Positions 36,318 through 45,324 of a DNA stretch of 64,000 nt are shown here, one piece after another. Under the pieces are notes generated by a model. The model searched no databases, was not told the origin of the DNA, and was given only the letters and a program-made list of their open reading frames with translations. Position 1 is the first letter of the stretch; each line of letters starts with the position of its first letter. This stretch comes from Chryseotalea sanaruensis. Its GTDB lineage: Bacteria > Bacteroidota > Bacteroidia > Cytophagales > Cyclobacteriaceae. Made by a program: the position numbers and the translations under genes. Where the stretch lies: contig NZ_BHXQ01000002.1 in the NCBI RefSeq assembly GCF_003990915.1, forward strand, positions 62,001-126,000, read 5' to 3'.

Positions 36318-36588
36318 TAACTCGCTTGGCTATTCTGTTTGAGGATATTACCCTTTGTCTTGTGCATTTAAAACGATCGACTTCTTCTACCCTTTGCGCA
36401 ACGTGCTTTGTCTTACGCCCCTGAACGCGAGTACGCCAGCGTTCCCAACTTTTGCGCTGAAGGTTATTGCGCATCAATTCAATTACTTGGCGTTCGCTTA
36501 AACCGAACTGAATTTTAATCGCGTCAAATGGTGTACGATCCTCCCAGGCCATTTCAATAATACGATCTGTTTCTTCTGTTGAAAGCAT
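36301..36588 (-). CDS. TIGR03643/DUF2805 family protein
   Basis: 95 residues from the Met at 36588 (MLSTEETDRIIEMAW); a Met seven codons earlier is possible. EMAWEDRTPFDAIKIQFGLSE followed by VIELMRNNL and KSWERWRTRV is the family signature. It is a small basic protein with a helix-turn-helix-like first half (GLSERQVIELMR). Function unknown. The stop lies inside the terminator of the M14 gene. Confidence 0.8.
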   Translation of the reverse strand: MLSTEETDRIIEMAWEDRTPFDAIKIQFGLSERQVIELMRNNLQRKSWERWRTRVQGRKTKHVAQRVEEVDRFKCTRQRVISSNRIAKRVNKKSL

Positions 36589-36609
36589 ATTATTACAACA
36601 GTAAAACAA

Positions 36610-36955
36610 AGAATTGGTTGAGTTTTATTGCTGTTTATTTAAGATTTCTTAATTGAAAAATCCCCCATTATAAATTAAATGAGCAAATGTTTAAACAGCA
36701 TAACAAAATGTAAGTGGTGCAAAATATTGTTATCCTAAGCTGAAAATGACCAATGCAGAGTTATGTTCAGAAAAGAATATGAACCACAATATTTATATAT
36801 CTGCCCTATACAACATATTGGTTACTTTCAATACTTTGGAAGAATTAATATTTTTCATTCCAAATTTGTTAGCACTGATGCAGAGATCAAGTAATTAATC
36901 AATGCAATTTGACTGATTACTAACAGCATAGATTCATTAAAGCTTCAATATAGCC
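36610..36955. other. 346-bp gap without a supported gene
   Basis: AT-rich. One 43-codon frame (36763-36894) is open but has no promoter box, no family and a biased but unremarkable composition, so it is not called. The end presumably holds the promoter of the GNAT gene. Confidence 0.5.
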
Positions 36956-37555
36956 ATGACAAAAATAAATAGTAGAAATGATTTACTAAACAGCCTCAGA
37001 TTCGAGCCATTAACTAAAGCAAATTGGAGTAAATTTGTTGAACTTTTTGGAGTGAAGGGGGCCTGTGGTAATTGTTGGTGTATGTCATTCCGATTAAGTA
37101 AAGCGGATTTTGACGAAGGGAAATCGAATGATGGGAACAAAGATGCAATGAAGCAACTTGTTTGGGATAACCAGCCCATAGGGCTTATTGGTTTCTATAA
37201 AGATTTACCTATTGCGTGGAGTGCATTTGCACCAAGAGAAAAATTTATCAAACTTCAAAAATCCAGAGTTCATAAACCCATTGATAGCAAACAAGTATGG
37301 TCTATTCCTTGCACCTTTATTGCAAAAGACTTTAGACGGCAAGGAGTTTCTGTTGCTCTTTTGAAAGGAGTAATAGGCTATGCCAAGGAAAATGGCATTA
37401 AAATAATTGAAGCCTATCCAACTATCCCAACCCAAGAAAGCATTCCTGATGCCTTTGCCTGGATAGGTTTATTTAAATCATTTGAAAGAGCTGGGTTTAA
37501 AATCGTTGACCAAACATCGAAAAGCAGGCCCATGGTTCGTTACTATATTGATTAG
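36956..37555 (+). CDS. GNAT family N-acetyltransferase
   Basis: 199 residues. The acetyl-CoA loop is seen as FRRQGVSVALLKGVIGYA near residue 126; the N-terminal GACGNCWCMSF is a Cys-rich string typical of one GNAT subgroup. GIKIIEAYP and SFERAGFKIV complete the fold. Substrate unknown. It is a stand-alone gene with long AT-rich DNA upstream, so it may be a later arrival; this is only a hint. Confidence 0.85.
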   Translation: MTKINSRNDLLNSLRFEPLTKANWSKFVELFGVKGACGNCWCMSFRLSKADFDEGKSNDGNKDAMKQLVWDNQPIGLIGFYKDLPIAWSAFAPREKFIKLQKSRVHKPIDSKQVWSIPCTFIAKDFRRQGVSVALLKGVIGYAKENGIKIIEAYPTIPTQESIPDAFAWIGLFKSFERAGFKIVDQTSKSRPMVRYYID

Positions 37556-37590
37556 AAAAAATACCGATCAGTTTTTAGCTAGCTATAACT

Positions 37591-38166
37591 TTACTGCTCT
37601 TCGTACTTATCTTTATTAAGCCTGAACAAATAGCTTAAACCAAATACAATACCTCCCGGTCGGAGAAATCTCAATACCTGGATACTAACAGGGTCAAGTT
37701 GAGAGCCGTCCTTAATAGTGTAAAAAGTTGAGCTACTTATATTAGTTGAATAACCAAATTCAATATTAAAAGCATTCCCATTGCTGAATGAAAATTCTCG
37801 TATAGCTGTTACGTTAAAAAGCCCTTGTCTATTAAGATCCATAAGCACGACCTGACTATTACCGCCATTAACTTCAAACTCAGTTTCAAAATCCTTTAAG
37901 CCAGAGGCTGAACTATATCCTAAACCAAATCTCCACTTACCGTCAGCATTTGGTTTAAATAAAAAGCCCAGACCCACCTTTGTCCCCCAGGTGCCTATAC
38001 CTGCCCCTACTCTTACTCCGTATTGATCATCTAATTTAAAATCACCACTAAGGCCCAAAAGACCATTGTGTTGATTAACACCTATACCAACACCCAGATA
38101 ATATTTTTGAGCCAAGCAGGTCACAGATAAACATGACACGCACAACAGGAGGAGTAATTTTTTCAT
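37591..38166 (-). CDS. Small outer-membrane beta-barrel protein
   Basis: 191 residues. Signal peptide (LLLLCVSCLSVTCLAQ), then eight or more amphipathic strands: KYYLGVGIGVNQH, YGVRVGAGIG, KVGLGFLFKPN, WRFGLGYSSASG, NAFNIEFGYSTN and IVFGLSYLFRL. It looks like the OmpW/OmpX-size class of barrels. Function unknown. It lies 95 bases beyond the atpG start region on the same strand, after the atp terminator. Confidence 0.72.
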   Translation of the reverse strand: MKKLLLLLCVSCLSVTCLAQKYYLGVGIGVNQHNGLLGLSGDFKLDDQYGVRVGAGIGTWGTKVGLGFLFKPNADGKWRFGLGYSSASGLKDFETEFEVNGGNSQVVLMDLNRQGLFNVTAIREFSFSNGNAFNIEFGYSTNISSSTFYTIKDGSQLDPVSIQVLRFLRPGGIVFGLSYLFRLNKDKYEEQ

Positions 38167-38211
38167 GATGGCTTTATATAATGATAAAAGTTAAGAATAA
38201 GTTATAAAAAC

Positions 38212-38236
38212 AAAAAGCCCACCAATTACGGTGGGC
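38212..38236 (-). terminator. Terminator of the ATP synthase operon
   Basis: GCCCACC pairs with GGTGGGC around AATTAC. On the minus strand a run of five T follows. It lies 26 bases after the atpG stop. Confidence 0.85.
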
Positions 38237-38261
38237 CTTCAAATACCTGTTGTACTATTAA

Positions 38262-39149
38262 TTAAGCTGATTTCAAAGCTTCTGCACCAGCAACGATTTC
38301 CAAAATCTCTTTGGTAATAGCTGCCTGACGTGTACGGTTATAAGTCAGTTTAAGTTCTTTCAATAACTCACCGGCATTCTCTGTTGCTTTGTCCATCGCG
38401 GTCATACGTGCACCATTCTCTGAGGCGTTAGAATCCAACAAGCCTTTGAATAATTGCACCTTCAATGACTTAGGAATTAAGCCAGTGATAATCTCTTCAC
38501 GATCTGGTTGATAAATGTAATCCACCTCTGACGTTTTCTTTCCCTCTTGGGCCGGTGGCTTAACCGGTAAGAACTGCTCAGTGCGTAAAATTTGAGTAGC
38601 TACATTCTTAAATTCGTTGTAAACTATTTCAATTTTATCATAACGACCAGCTTGAAACTCAGTCATTAGAAATTCAGCGGCTTTAGCAGCTTGTTCAAAA
38701 GTAAGGTTAGAAAATAAAGTTGAGTAATCGCCTACCAAGTTTACTTTACGCTTTCCGAAAAATTCAAAAGCTTTTCTGCCAATAGGCAAAATAGTAACGT
38801 TGCCTTTATCGTACTGTGACTGATACTTTTCTGCAATCACTCTCAACACACCTTTAAAAATGTTGCTGTTAAAAGATCCACACAGTCCACGATCAGAGCT
38901 TATCGCAACAATCAAAACCTTTTTTTCTTCACGAACCTGGCTGTACCAAGCATCGCTTGAATTATCGCCTTGCGCTGAAGAAAGATTCTGAAGAATAGAA
39001 GAAAGCTTTTGGGCAAAGGGGCGCATTTGGGTAATGCGATCCTGGGACCTGCGCAACTTGGCTGCCGCAACCATTTTCATGGCCTTGGTAATCTGCTGCG
39101 TAGAAATCACAGAGGTGATTCGTCCTTTTACTTCCTTTAAGTTAGCCAT
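38262..39149 (-). CDS. atpG: F1 ATP synthase gamma subunit
   Basis: 295 residues. N-terminal coiled coil with TSVISTQQITKAMKMVAAAK and the conserved SDRGLCGSFNSN loop near residue 85; the C-terminal helix ends LTYNRTRQAAITKEILEIV. It is the rotating shaft of F1. Last gene of the atp operon here, 81 bases after atpA; the spacer holds an ATTTGAA-type repeat. beta and epsilon are absent, as is usual for Bacteroidota. Confidence 0.95.
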   Translation of the reverse strand: MANLKEVKGRITSVISTQQITKAMKMVAAAKLRRSQDRITQMRPFAQKLSSILQNLSSAQGDNSSDAWYSQVREEKKVLIVAISSDRGLCGSFNSNIFKGVLRVIAEKYQSQYDKGNVTILPIGRKAFEFFGKRKVNLVGDYSTLFSNLTFEQAAKAAEFLMTEFQAGRYDKIEIVYNEFKNVATQILRTEQFLPVKPPAQEGKKTSEVDYIYQPDREEIITGLIPKSLKVQLFKGLLDSNASENGARMTAMDKATENAGELLKELKLTYNRTRQAAITKEILEIVAGAEALKSA

Positions 39150-39163
39150 ATCTTCAATTAGTC

Positions 39164-39231
39164 GATTTGAAAATTTGATGATTTGAAAATGAATTCATCT
39201 TCAAATCACCAAACTGAAATAATTTTCAAAT
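39164..39231. repeat. ATTTGAA-type inverted and direct repeats
   Basis: GATTTGAAAA at 39164-39173 and 39180-39189 in one orientation, TTCAAATC at 39200-39207 and TTTTCAAAT at 39223-39231 in the other. It fills the atpA-atpG spacer. Similar TTCAAAATTTCAAATTC words occur in the atpH-atpA spacer. Confidence 0.6.
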
Positions 39232-40805
39232 TAATATTTTGATGCTAAATCTGTAGCTACCTGCTTAATAATGGCCACGTCTGCATCTTCAAATTTACCA
39301 GCGCGCAAATTGTCAAGCACGTTACGGTGACTTGCATTCATCAACTCAGCAAATTCTTTTTCAAACTGTCTTACTTTATTTACAGGCACTTTATCAATAA
39401 AGCCACGTGTTGAAGCGGTGATGATAGCCACTTGTTGCTCTACAGAAACAGGTGCATACTGATCTTGCTTTAATATCTCTTGATTTCTTCTACCACGCTC
39501 GATTGTCAATTTAGTAGCCGCATCAAGGTCAGAACCGAACTTAGCAAAGGCTTCCAATTCGCGGAACTGTGCCTGATCAAGTTTCAAAGTACCCGCTACT
39601 TTCTTCATTGATTTAATCTGAGCCGAACCACCCACACGTGATACAGAGATACCTACGTTAATCGCAGGACGGATACCAGAGTTGAAAAGGTTTGTTTCAA
39701 GGAAGATCTGACCATCAGTAATTGAAATTACGTTGGTAGGAATGTAAGCTGAAACGTCACCAGCTTGTGTTTCAATTATAGGAAGAGCAGTTAATGAACC
39801 ACCACCTTTTACCAAATGCTTGATAGAGGCCGGAAGGTCATTCATATTTTTCGCGATCTCATCGTTGTTGATGATTTTCGCAGCTCTTTCCAATAAGCGA
39901 GAGTGTAGGTAGAATACATCACCAGGGTAAGCTTCACGTCCCGGAGGTCTTCTCAATAGCAAAGAAACTTCACGATAAGAAACTGCCTGCTTAGACAAGT
40001 CATCGTAAATAACCAAAGCAGGACGACCGGTATCGCGGAAGAACTCACCAATGGCTGCACCTGTAAAAGGAGCAAAGAACTGCATAGGTGCAGGATCTGA
40101 AGCAGTTGCCGAAACAATAACTGTATAAGGAAGAGCACCAGCCTTTTCAAGTTCGGCAGCAACAGAAGCTACTGTAGAACCCTTCTGACCTACGGCTACG
40201 TAGATACAATAAACAGGCTGACCTTTTTCGTAAAATTCTTTTTGGTTGATAATTGTATCAATCGCTACAGCAGTCTTACCTGTCTGGCGGTCACCAATGA
40301 TCAATTCACGCTGACCACGTCCGATAGGAATCATCGCATCAATCGCCTTGATACCTGTCTGAAGTGGCTCATTTACCGGCTGACGGAAAATTACACCAGG
40401 AGCCTTACGCTCTAGTGGCATATCGTAAAGTTCTCCAGCAAGCGGTCCTTTACCATCAATAGGATTACCTAATGTATCTACTACACGACCAAGCACGCCA
40501 TCACCTACTTTTACAGAGGCAATTTGCTTCGTGCGTTTTACTGTATCACCTTCATGAATGTCTTGAGAATCACCCAACAATACCGCTCCTACGTTATCTT
40601 CTTCAAGGTTCAATACCAGGGCCTTCAAGCCATTGTCAAACACTAAAAGTTCACCAGCTTGTGCTTGTGTTAAGCCGTAAATACGAGCTACACCATCACC
40701 AACTGTTAGTACAGTACCAACTTCTTCAAGTTGTGCTTCAGTGCGTGAGTTGGAAAGTTGCTCACGCAATATTGCTGATACTTCTTCTGGTCTTATCTCT
40801 GCCAT
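39231..40805 (-). CDS. atpA: F1 ATP synthase alpha subunit
   Basis: 524 residues. Walker [12 protein letters not shown] near residue 172; catalytic Arg region and [13 protein letters not shown] near residue 375; C-terminal helix bundle intact. It forms the F1 head with beta. Starts with [17 protein letters not shown], the membrane-proximal helix that binds delta. Spacer to atpH is 80 bases. Confidence 0.97.
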   Translation of the reverse strand: MAEIRPEEVSAILREQLSNSRTEAQLEEVGTVLTVGDGVARIYGLTQAQAGELLVFDNGLKALVLNLEEDNVGAVLLGDSQDIHEGDTVKRTKQIASVKVGDGVLGRVVDTLGNPIDGKGPLAGELYDMPLERKAPGVIFRQPVNEPLQTGIKAIDAMIPIGRGQRELIIGDRQTGKTAVAIDTIINQKEFYEKGQPVYCIYVAVGQKGSTVASVAAELEKAGALPYTVIVSATASDPAPMQFFAPFTGAAIGEFFRDTGRPALVIYDDLSKQAVSYREVSLLLRRPPGREAYPGDVFYLHSRLLERAAKIINNDEIAKNMNDLPASIKHLVKGGGSLTALPIIETQAGDVSAYIPTNVISITDGQIFLETNLFNSGIRPAINVGISVSRVGGSAQIKSMKKVAGTLKLDQAQFRELEAFAKFGSDLDAATKLTIERGRRNQEILKQDQYAPVSVEQQVAIITASTRGFIDKVPVNKVRQFEKEFAELMNASHRNVLDNLRAGKFEDADVAIIKQVATDLASKY

Positions 40806-40885
40806 ATGTCTTAATTCAAAATTTCAAATTCAAAATTGTCTCTCTGTTTCAAGCCTTCTCATCAGAGGAAGGATTGTGGTGAGGT

Positions 40886-41446
40886 TTATAGTTCTTTTAT
40901 ATAAGGGTTGTAGCTAAACTTCACTTTCAATGCCTTCAGTTTGTTTTTCATGCTGGCGTCAATCTGGCGATCACCAACATTTAATACGAAACCACCAATC
41001 ATATCAGCATCTACTTTTTCAATCAACTCAACTTCTTTTTTGTCACTTATCTTCTTCACCATCTCGCCAAACTCTGCACGCAACGATGCATCAATAGGTA
41101 CAGCTGTTGTTAAAGTAGCTTTGCCAATGCCCTTGTAAACATTAAAGGCATTATGAAACTGCTTGGAGATATCAATGAGTATACCCTCACGATTTTTACG
41201 CGTAATGATATCGAAAATAGCGAGTGTCAATGGATGAACCTTTCCTTTAAAAAGTTTTTCAAGAATATCTCGCTTCTTCTCGTGTCTGATGATCGGATTT
41301 TTGAGCATAAGCGCAAATGCACGGTTCTCGTCAGCTACTTTGGCAAACAACAACATATCGTTGTGCACTGCATCAACGGCATTCTGCTCTACTGCTAATC
41401 CAAGCAGCGACTTTACATATCTGGAGGCAACACGGGTTTCGGCCAT
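40886..41446 (-). CDS. atpH: F1 ATP synthase delta subunit
   Basis: 186 residues. N-terminal helices with ASRYVKSLLGLAVEQ; LFKGKVHPLTLAIFDIITRKNRE is the central string; the C-terminal DADMIGGFVLNVGDRQIDASMKN is the family signature. It joins the peripheral stalk to F1. It starts four bases after the atpF stop. Confidence 0.93.
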   Translation of the reverse strand: MAETRVASRYVKSLLGLAVEQNAVDAVHNDMLLFAKVADENRAFALMLKNPIIRHEKKRDILEKLFKGKVHPLTLAIFDIITRKNREGILIDISKQFHNAFNVYKGIGKATLTTAVPIDASLRAEFGEMVKKISDKKEVELIEKVDADMIGGFVLNVGDRQIDASMKNKLKALKVKFSYNPYIKEL

Positions 41447-41450
41447 GTGC

Positions 41451-41945
41451 TTAGTTTAGTTTTAGTTCTTTAATATAACCGTCAACAAGATCCTTCTGTG
41501 CCTTATCACTAGAAAGGTTCTTCTTCATGAGCTTTTCAGCAACTTCTAATGAGAACATCGCCACTTGCGTACGAACATCCTTCATCGCTGCCTGCTTTTC
41601 AATGTTAATGGCCTGACGCGCATCTTCAATGATTCTATCTGCTGTTTTTTTAGCATCGGCTGCTGCTTCATCTTTCATGCGGTTAACAGCATCTCTTGCA
41701 TCTTTTAACATTTTGTCACGCTCTTCACGTGCCAGTTTTAAAAGCTTTTCGTTATCAGACTTTAGCGTAGCAATCTCCAAACGAGCTTGCTCTGCTGTAT
41801 TCAATGCTTCTGTTATTGATGTTTCACGTTCTTTTAATGAAGCAAGAATAGGTTTCCAGGCTAAGAAATATAGCAATACAACTAGCGGGAAGAATATAAT
41901 GGCTTGCCAAATGATCAGGCCAGAGCCGGGGGTTAGTAATTCCAT
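41451..41945 (-). CDS. atpF: F0 ATP synthase b subunit
   Basis: 164 residues. One N-terminal membrane helix (about 8-28: GLIIWQAIIFFPLVVLLYFLAW) and a long charged helix (ALNTAEQARLEIATLKSDNEK and so on) that forms the peripheral stalk. Its start lies 63 bases after the atpE stop, with a strong hairpin in the spacer. Confidence 0.93.
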   Translation of the reverse strand: MELLTPGSGLIIWQAIIFFPLVVLLYFLAWKPILASLKERETSITEALNTAEQARLEIATLKSDNEKLLKLAREERDKMLKDARDAVNRMKDEAAADAKKTADRIIEDARQAINIEKQAAMKDVRTQVAMFSLEVAEKLMKKNLSSDKAQKDLVDGYIKELKLN

Positions 41946-41977
41946 ACGATTTCGATCGTTACGTTGTTAAAGAAAAC

Positions 41978-42000
41978 GAGTTCCGCCAAGTGCGGAACTC
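41978..42000 (-). terminator. Hairpin between atpE and atpF
   Basis: GAGTTCCGC pairs perfectly with GCGGAACTC around a five-base loop, nine bases after the atpE stop. On the minus strand it is followed by GTTTTCTTT. Probably a partial terminator or 3' stability hairpin that raises atpE mRNA over the downstream genes. Confidence 0.6.
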
Positions 42001-42008
42001 CGTTTTTT

Positions 42009-42257
<249 letters not shown>

Positions 42258-42288
42258 CTATTTATTTAAAGTGAAACAAAAACTACTC

Positions 42289-43326
42289 TTAATGGTGGTC
42301 ATCGTGAGCGTGCTCAGCAACAGCCATTCCTATATACAATGACGAGAAGAGCGTAAATACATACGCCTGAATACCCGCCACTAATAATTCAATTAAGTTA
42401 ATGAACATCACAATCAGTGATGAACCAATACCAACATATGCACTGCCAAATACGAAAGCCAAACAAATTAAGCTTAACAATACTATGTGCCCAGCAGTAA
42501 TCGCAACAAACAAACGTATAGTCAATGAAATAGGCTTGGTGATAATACCCAGAATTTCAACAGGCAGGATAACCAACCTTAAAGGAAGAGGCACACCAGG
42601 TGTCCAGAAAATATGCCCCCAATATCCTTTGTTACCGCTTACATTGGTGATCACAAATGTACCTATCGCCAACACTGCCGTTACCGCAATGTTCCCCGTA
42701 AGGTTAGCCGCACCTGGCAATAAACCTAAGAGGTTACCAAAAAGGATAAAGAAGAAAAGCGTTAATAAATAAGGGAGATATTTCTCGTATTTGGGACCAA
42801 TGTTTGGCTTTACTACTTCGTCACGAACAAATACAATAATGGGCTCAATAAATGCCTGAATACCTTTAGGTGCCTTCCCTGCATTTTTCTTGTAGCCACG
42901 CGCTACTGCAGACAAAATCAAGATCATTAAGGTAGCATTGATAAACAGCATCGCTACGTTCTTGGTAATAGAAAGATCTAAAACCGACTTTCCTGAATCT
43001 GCTAGGTAAATATGATTATGATCTAGCTTGTAGCCGTTGTACTCAACAATATTGTGGTGCTCATCATAAAAATTGTGTGATGAGAAAGACTCCAAACCAC
43101 GCTCGGCTGAATAAACAATAACAGGTAGATATAATGTGCCATAATGGCCATCGAAGAAATGCCAGATATGGTCGTCCAATACGTGGTGTAAAATAACCTC
43201 GCTGGCATTAAAAGCCTTGGTAGAATCGTTCGATTCAGCAGCAAAAGAAGCCTGCGATAAGCCTAAGAAAAGCACCACCAGCAAAAGCTTCGAAAACACC
43301 TTTATTTTATCGAAAAAAACGCTCAT
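42289..43326 (-). CDS. atpB: F0 ATP synthase a subunit
   Basis: 345 residues, longer than the E. coli protein because of an N-terminal signal-like stretch (FSKLLLVVLFLGLSQASFA) and a periplasmic domain rich in His (EVILHHVLDDHIWHFFDGHY), a Bacteroidota feature. The essential Arg is in SLTIRLFVAITAGHIV. It forms the proton path with the c ring. First subunit gene of this part of the operon, with its own promoter box. Confidence 0.95.
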   Translation of the reverse strand: MSVFFDKIKVFSKLLLVVLFLGLSQASFAAESNDSTKAFNASEVILHHVLDDHIWHFFDGHYGTLYLPVIVYSAERGLESFSSHNFYDEHHNIVEYNGYKLDHNHIYLADSGKSVLDLSITKNVAMLFINATLMILILSAVARGYKKNAGKAPKGIQAFIEPIIVFVRDEVVKPNIGPKYEKYLPYLLTLFFFILFGNLLGLLPGAANLTGNIAVTAVLAIGTFVITNVSGNKGYWGHIFWTPGVPLPLRLVILPVEILGIITKPISLTIRLFVAITAGHIVLLSLICLAFVFGSAYVGIGSSLIVMFINLIELLVAGIQAYVFTLFSSLYIGMAVAEHAHDDHH

Positions 43327-43355
43327 TTTGGCCTAAAGGGGGTTAAAAACGACCG

Positions 43356-43363
43356 CAAAGGTA
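43356..43363 (-). promoter_or_regulatory. -7 box upstream of atpB
   Basis: TACCTTTG on the minus strand, 29 bases before the atpB ATG, in the only sizeable spacer upstream of the atp genes. No exact TTTG at -33. Confidence 0.5.
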
Positions 43364-43413
43364 TGAATTAAAGCATGCTGAAAAAATGTTTTGAAAAATA
43401 TTTGGTAAGGGGC

Positions 43414-43767
43414 TTATCTGCCCCTTTTCAGGAAGAGGTATAATACCTGTATGGTTATGAAAATCAGGCAGTTAATGAGGAAATATACAGCATTTGCCTT
43501 AATCCCTTCCTGGTCTGCATAGAATACAAAGGCCAGGTAGCCCAACCAGACCAAAAGTTGCAGGATTATGCTCACCAAATAGATAGTGGTAAAAGTTTCC
43601 GGAGCCTGTATCGCCATCAGTTTTCTTACCGACACCCAAATACTAATGGACAGTAGTAAGGTCGTTTGCAAATAATAAGAAGGCTTCCAGGTATCTGGAA
43701 TCATAAACGTACTCACTAGGAGTACAGCGCCCGTAATAAAAACGAGAAGCAGGATAAATCTAAGCAC
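43414..43767 (-). CDS. Four-helix membrane protein in the AtpI position
   Basis: 117 residues with four hydrophobic helices and short loops. It sits between atpZ and atpB, where AtpI (the c-ring assembly factor) lies in other bacteria; sequence similarity to AtpI is not obvious to me. It begins one base after the atpZ stop. Probably an assembly factor of F0; inference from position. Confidence 0.6.
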   Translation of the reverse strand: MLRFILLLVFITGAVLLVSTFMIPDTWKPSYYLQTTLLLSISIWVSVRKLMAIQAPETFTTIYLVSIILQLLVWLGYLAFVFYADQEGIKANAVYFLINCLIFITIQVLYLFLKRGR

Positions 43768-43768
43768 T

Positions 43769-43984
43769 TCAGTCCTTATTTAGGGATCGGTAAATTTGGT
43801 AAAGCATACCACCAAAGGCCAAAAAGCCGAAGATGAGCATGAATGCCGGAAAAGTGATGGATAAGTATTGATCTAATGTATACCCTAACCAGCCTGCCAA
43901 ACCAATACCCAGCAAAAGCTGCAAGGCAAGGTTGCTATACTTTAAATAGCTGTTAGATGGATTTGGCTTGTTGGCTGAACCCAT
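43769..43984 (-). CDS. atpZ: AtpZ/AtpI family protein
   Basis: 71 residues, two hydrophobic helices. ALQLLLGIGLAGWLGYTLDQYL is the AtpZ signature, with a Gly-rich first helix, then FGFLAFGGMLYQIYRSL. AtpZ and AtpI form a Mg/Ca-related or assembly accessory of the ATP synthase. Its start lies within the last 32 bases of the bactofilin gene. Confidence 0.8.
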   Translation of the reverse strand: MGSANKPNPSNSYLKYSNLALQLLLGIGLAGWLGYTLDQYLSITFPAFMLIFGFLAFGGMLYQIYRSLNKD

Positions 43985-44372
43985 TATCGGCCATTATCTT
44001 AATTTCCTTGATGGTAGCGCCCATTTTACAAGTCCCATTAAACACCGCTCCAGGCTCAACAATCAATTTTCCAGTGCTGATATCGCCATTAATCACGGCT
44101 GTTGCTTTAAGCACTAAGACCTCTGAAATCTCCAATCTTCCTTTTACCTCTCCCTCTATATCAGCATTTTGTGCTATAACATTGCCTTCCACATGCGAAA
44201 GATTGCCCAAGGCTACTTTAGATTTTGACTTTACGTCACCCTTTATCTTACCCTCGATACGGATGTTTCCGTAAGTCTCAATATTACCTTCCAGGTAAGT
44301 GCCCTTACCGATAGTGTTACTGGAACTGCTTAGTTCTTCAGCTGCGCGTTTTTGTTCTTTAGTGTTTAGCAT
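43953..44372 (-). CDS. Bactofilin
   Basis: 139 residues from the Met at 44372; the longer frame to 44453 overlaps the M23 gene and lacks a reason to be used. A short tail precedes the right-handed beta-helix core with the bactofilin repeats GTYLEGNIETYGNIRIEGKI, LSHVEGNVIAQNADIEGEV and KATAVINGDISTGKLIVEP. It polymerises at the membrane and positions cell-wall enzymes. It lies directly after an M23 peptidase gene, a pairing known from other bacteria. Confidence 0.9.
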   Translation of the reverse strand: MLNTKEQKRAAEELSSSSNTIGKGTYLEGNIETYGNIRIEGKIKGDVKSKSKVALGNLSHVEGNVIAQNADIEGEVKGRLEISEVLVLKATAVINGDISTGKLIVEPGAVFNGTCKMGATIKEIKIMADNGFSQQAKSI

Positions 44373-44397
44373 GGCTTTGCAAATAGGGTTTGTTAGT

Positions 44398-45270
44398 TTA
44401 AAAAGTAACGAAATCCTCCGGGTTAAGGGAGTTTCCGTTGTACCATAATTCAAAGTGCAGGTGCGGACCGTTTGTCAACTCACCGCTATTGCCAACGATA
44501 GCGATGATTTCACCAGCATTAACAAATGTACCAACTTTTTTATATAGATGAGAATTGTGCTTATAAACCGAGATCAGGTTGCCTTTGTGCTGCAGCATAA
44601 TAACATGCCCGCTGTCTTGCGTCCATGACGAAAAGATCACCATCCCATCAGCTACATTTTTAACAGGTTCGTTCACTTTGGCTACTATATCTACACCCAA
44701 ATGGGCTTTTTTAGCATCGTACTTATCTGAAATAAACCCGTCAATCGGAGTGAAGAAAAACATGGATTGTAGTTCCTGGTATTTAACTGCCGTGTTGGTT
44801 ATTAATGATAATTCCGATTGCTCAAAATTTCTTCTAAAACTCGAATCTGTCGAACTTATTGCGAGGGTCGAGGGCCTCACCAAAGGTTTATTTTCATTTC
44901 GAAGCGCTTCAGCCGGGTCGTTAAAAGTACTAGTATCACCGCTCAATACGCGTTGAAAATTAGCAATGAATTGATCTTTTCTATCCACCTCTAAGGCAAG
45001 TGAATCTACTCTCATTGCAAGGGAAACCAACTCACGGTTGGCCTGTGCCTGAGCAAATTCAGGATCGAACCACTTAGCTAGAATTGTTTTGCTAAGAAAA
45101 AGGCATAGTGCCAACAATAGCACAAAAAGTATGACTGAAAAAAGAATAACTTTAGAGCCCGTTATCCCTATGGCATGACGCTCAGCAAAGTTTTCCTCAT
45201 TGCGAAGAATTAGCTGATAACGTGTGGCCAGGCGGTTAGATAGGGTTTTACGTGCTTTCACTATGCTCAA
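44398..45270 (-). CDS. M23 family metallopeptidase
   Basis: 290 residues. TTG start at 45270 or GTG at 45261. One N-terminal membrane helix (about 36-60), a coiled stretch, then the LytM-type domain: HLGVDIVAKVNEPVKNVADG, the zinc His in HVIMLQHKGN region and the final NGPHLHFELWYNG with the HxH. It cuts peptide cross-links in peptidoglycan. It is followed by a bactofilin that could localise it. Promoter box just upstream. Confidence 0.88.
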   Translation of the reverse strand: MSIVKARKTLSNRLATRYQLILRNEENFAERHAIGITGSKVILFSVILFVLLLALCLFLSKTILAKWFDPEFAQAQANRELVSLAMRVDSLALEVDRKDQFIANFQRVLSGDTSTFNDPAEALRNENKPLVRPSTLAISSTDSSFRRNFEQSELSLITNTAVKYQELQSMFFFTPIDGFISDKYDAKKAHLGVDIVAKVNEPVKNVADGMVIFSSWTQDSGHVIMLQHKGNLISVYKHNSHLYKKVGTFVNAGEIIAIVGNSGELTNGPHLHFELWYNGNSLNPEDFVTF

Positions 45271-45278
45271 TTTTTTGA

Positions 45279-45286
45279 CAAAATTA
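45279..45286 (-). promoter_or_regulatory. -7 box of the M23-bactofilin transcript
   Basis: TAATTTTG on the minus strand, eight bases before the TTG start and 17 before the GTG, so the leader is very short. Confidence 0.5.
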
Positions 45287-45324
45287 GTTATTCCTGCTTA
45301 TTAACATACTCATCTCTTCGGCCA

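Noticed and set aside
36763-36894. 43-codon frame in the gap before the GNAT gene
   Set aside because: No promoter box, no recognisable motif and low-complexity composition; a frame of this length is expected by chance in AT-rich DNA.
40472-40882. 136-codon plus-strand frame opposite atpA
   Set aside because: Lies wholly antisense to the conserved atpA sequence; a shadow frame.
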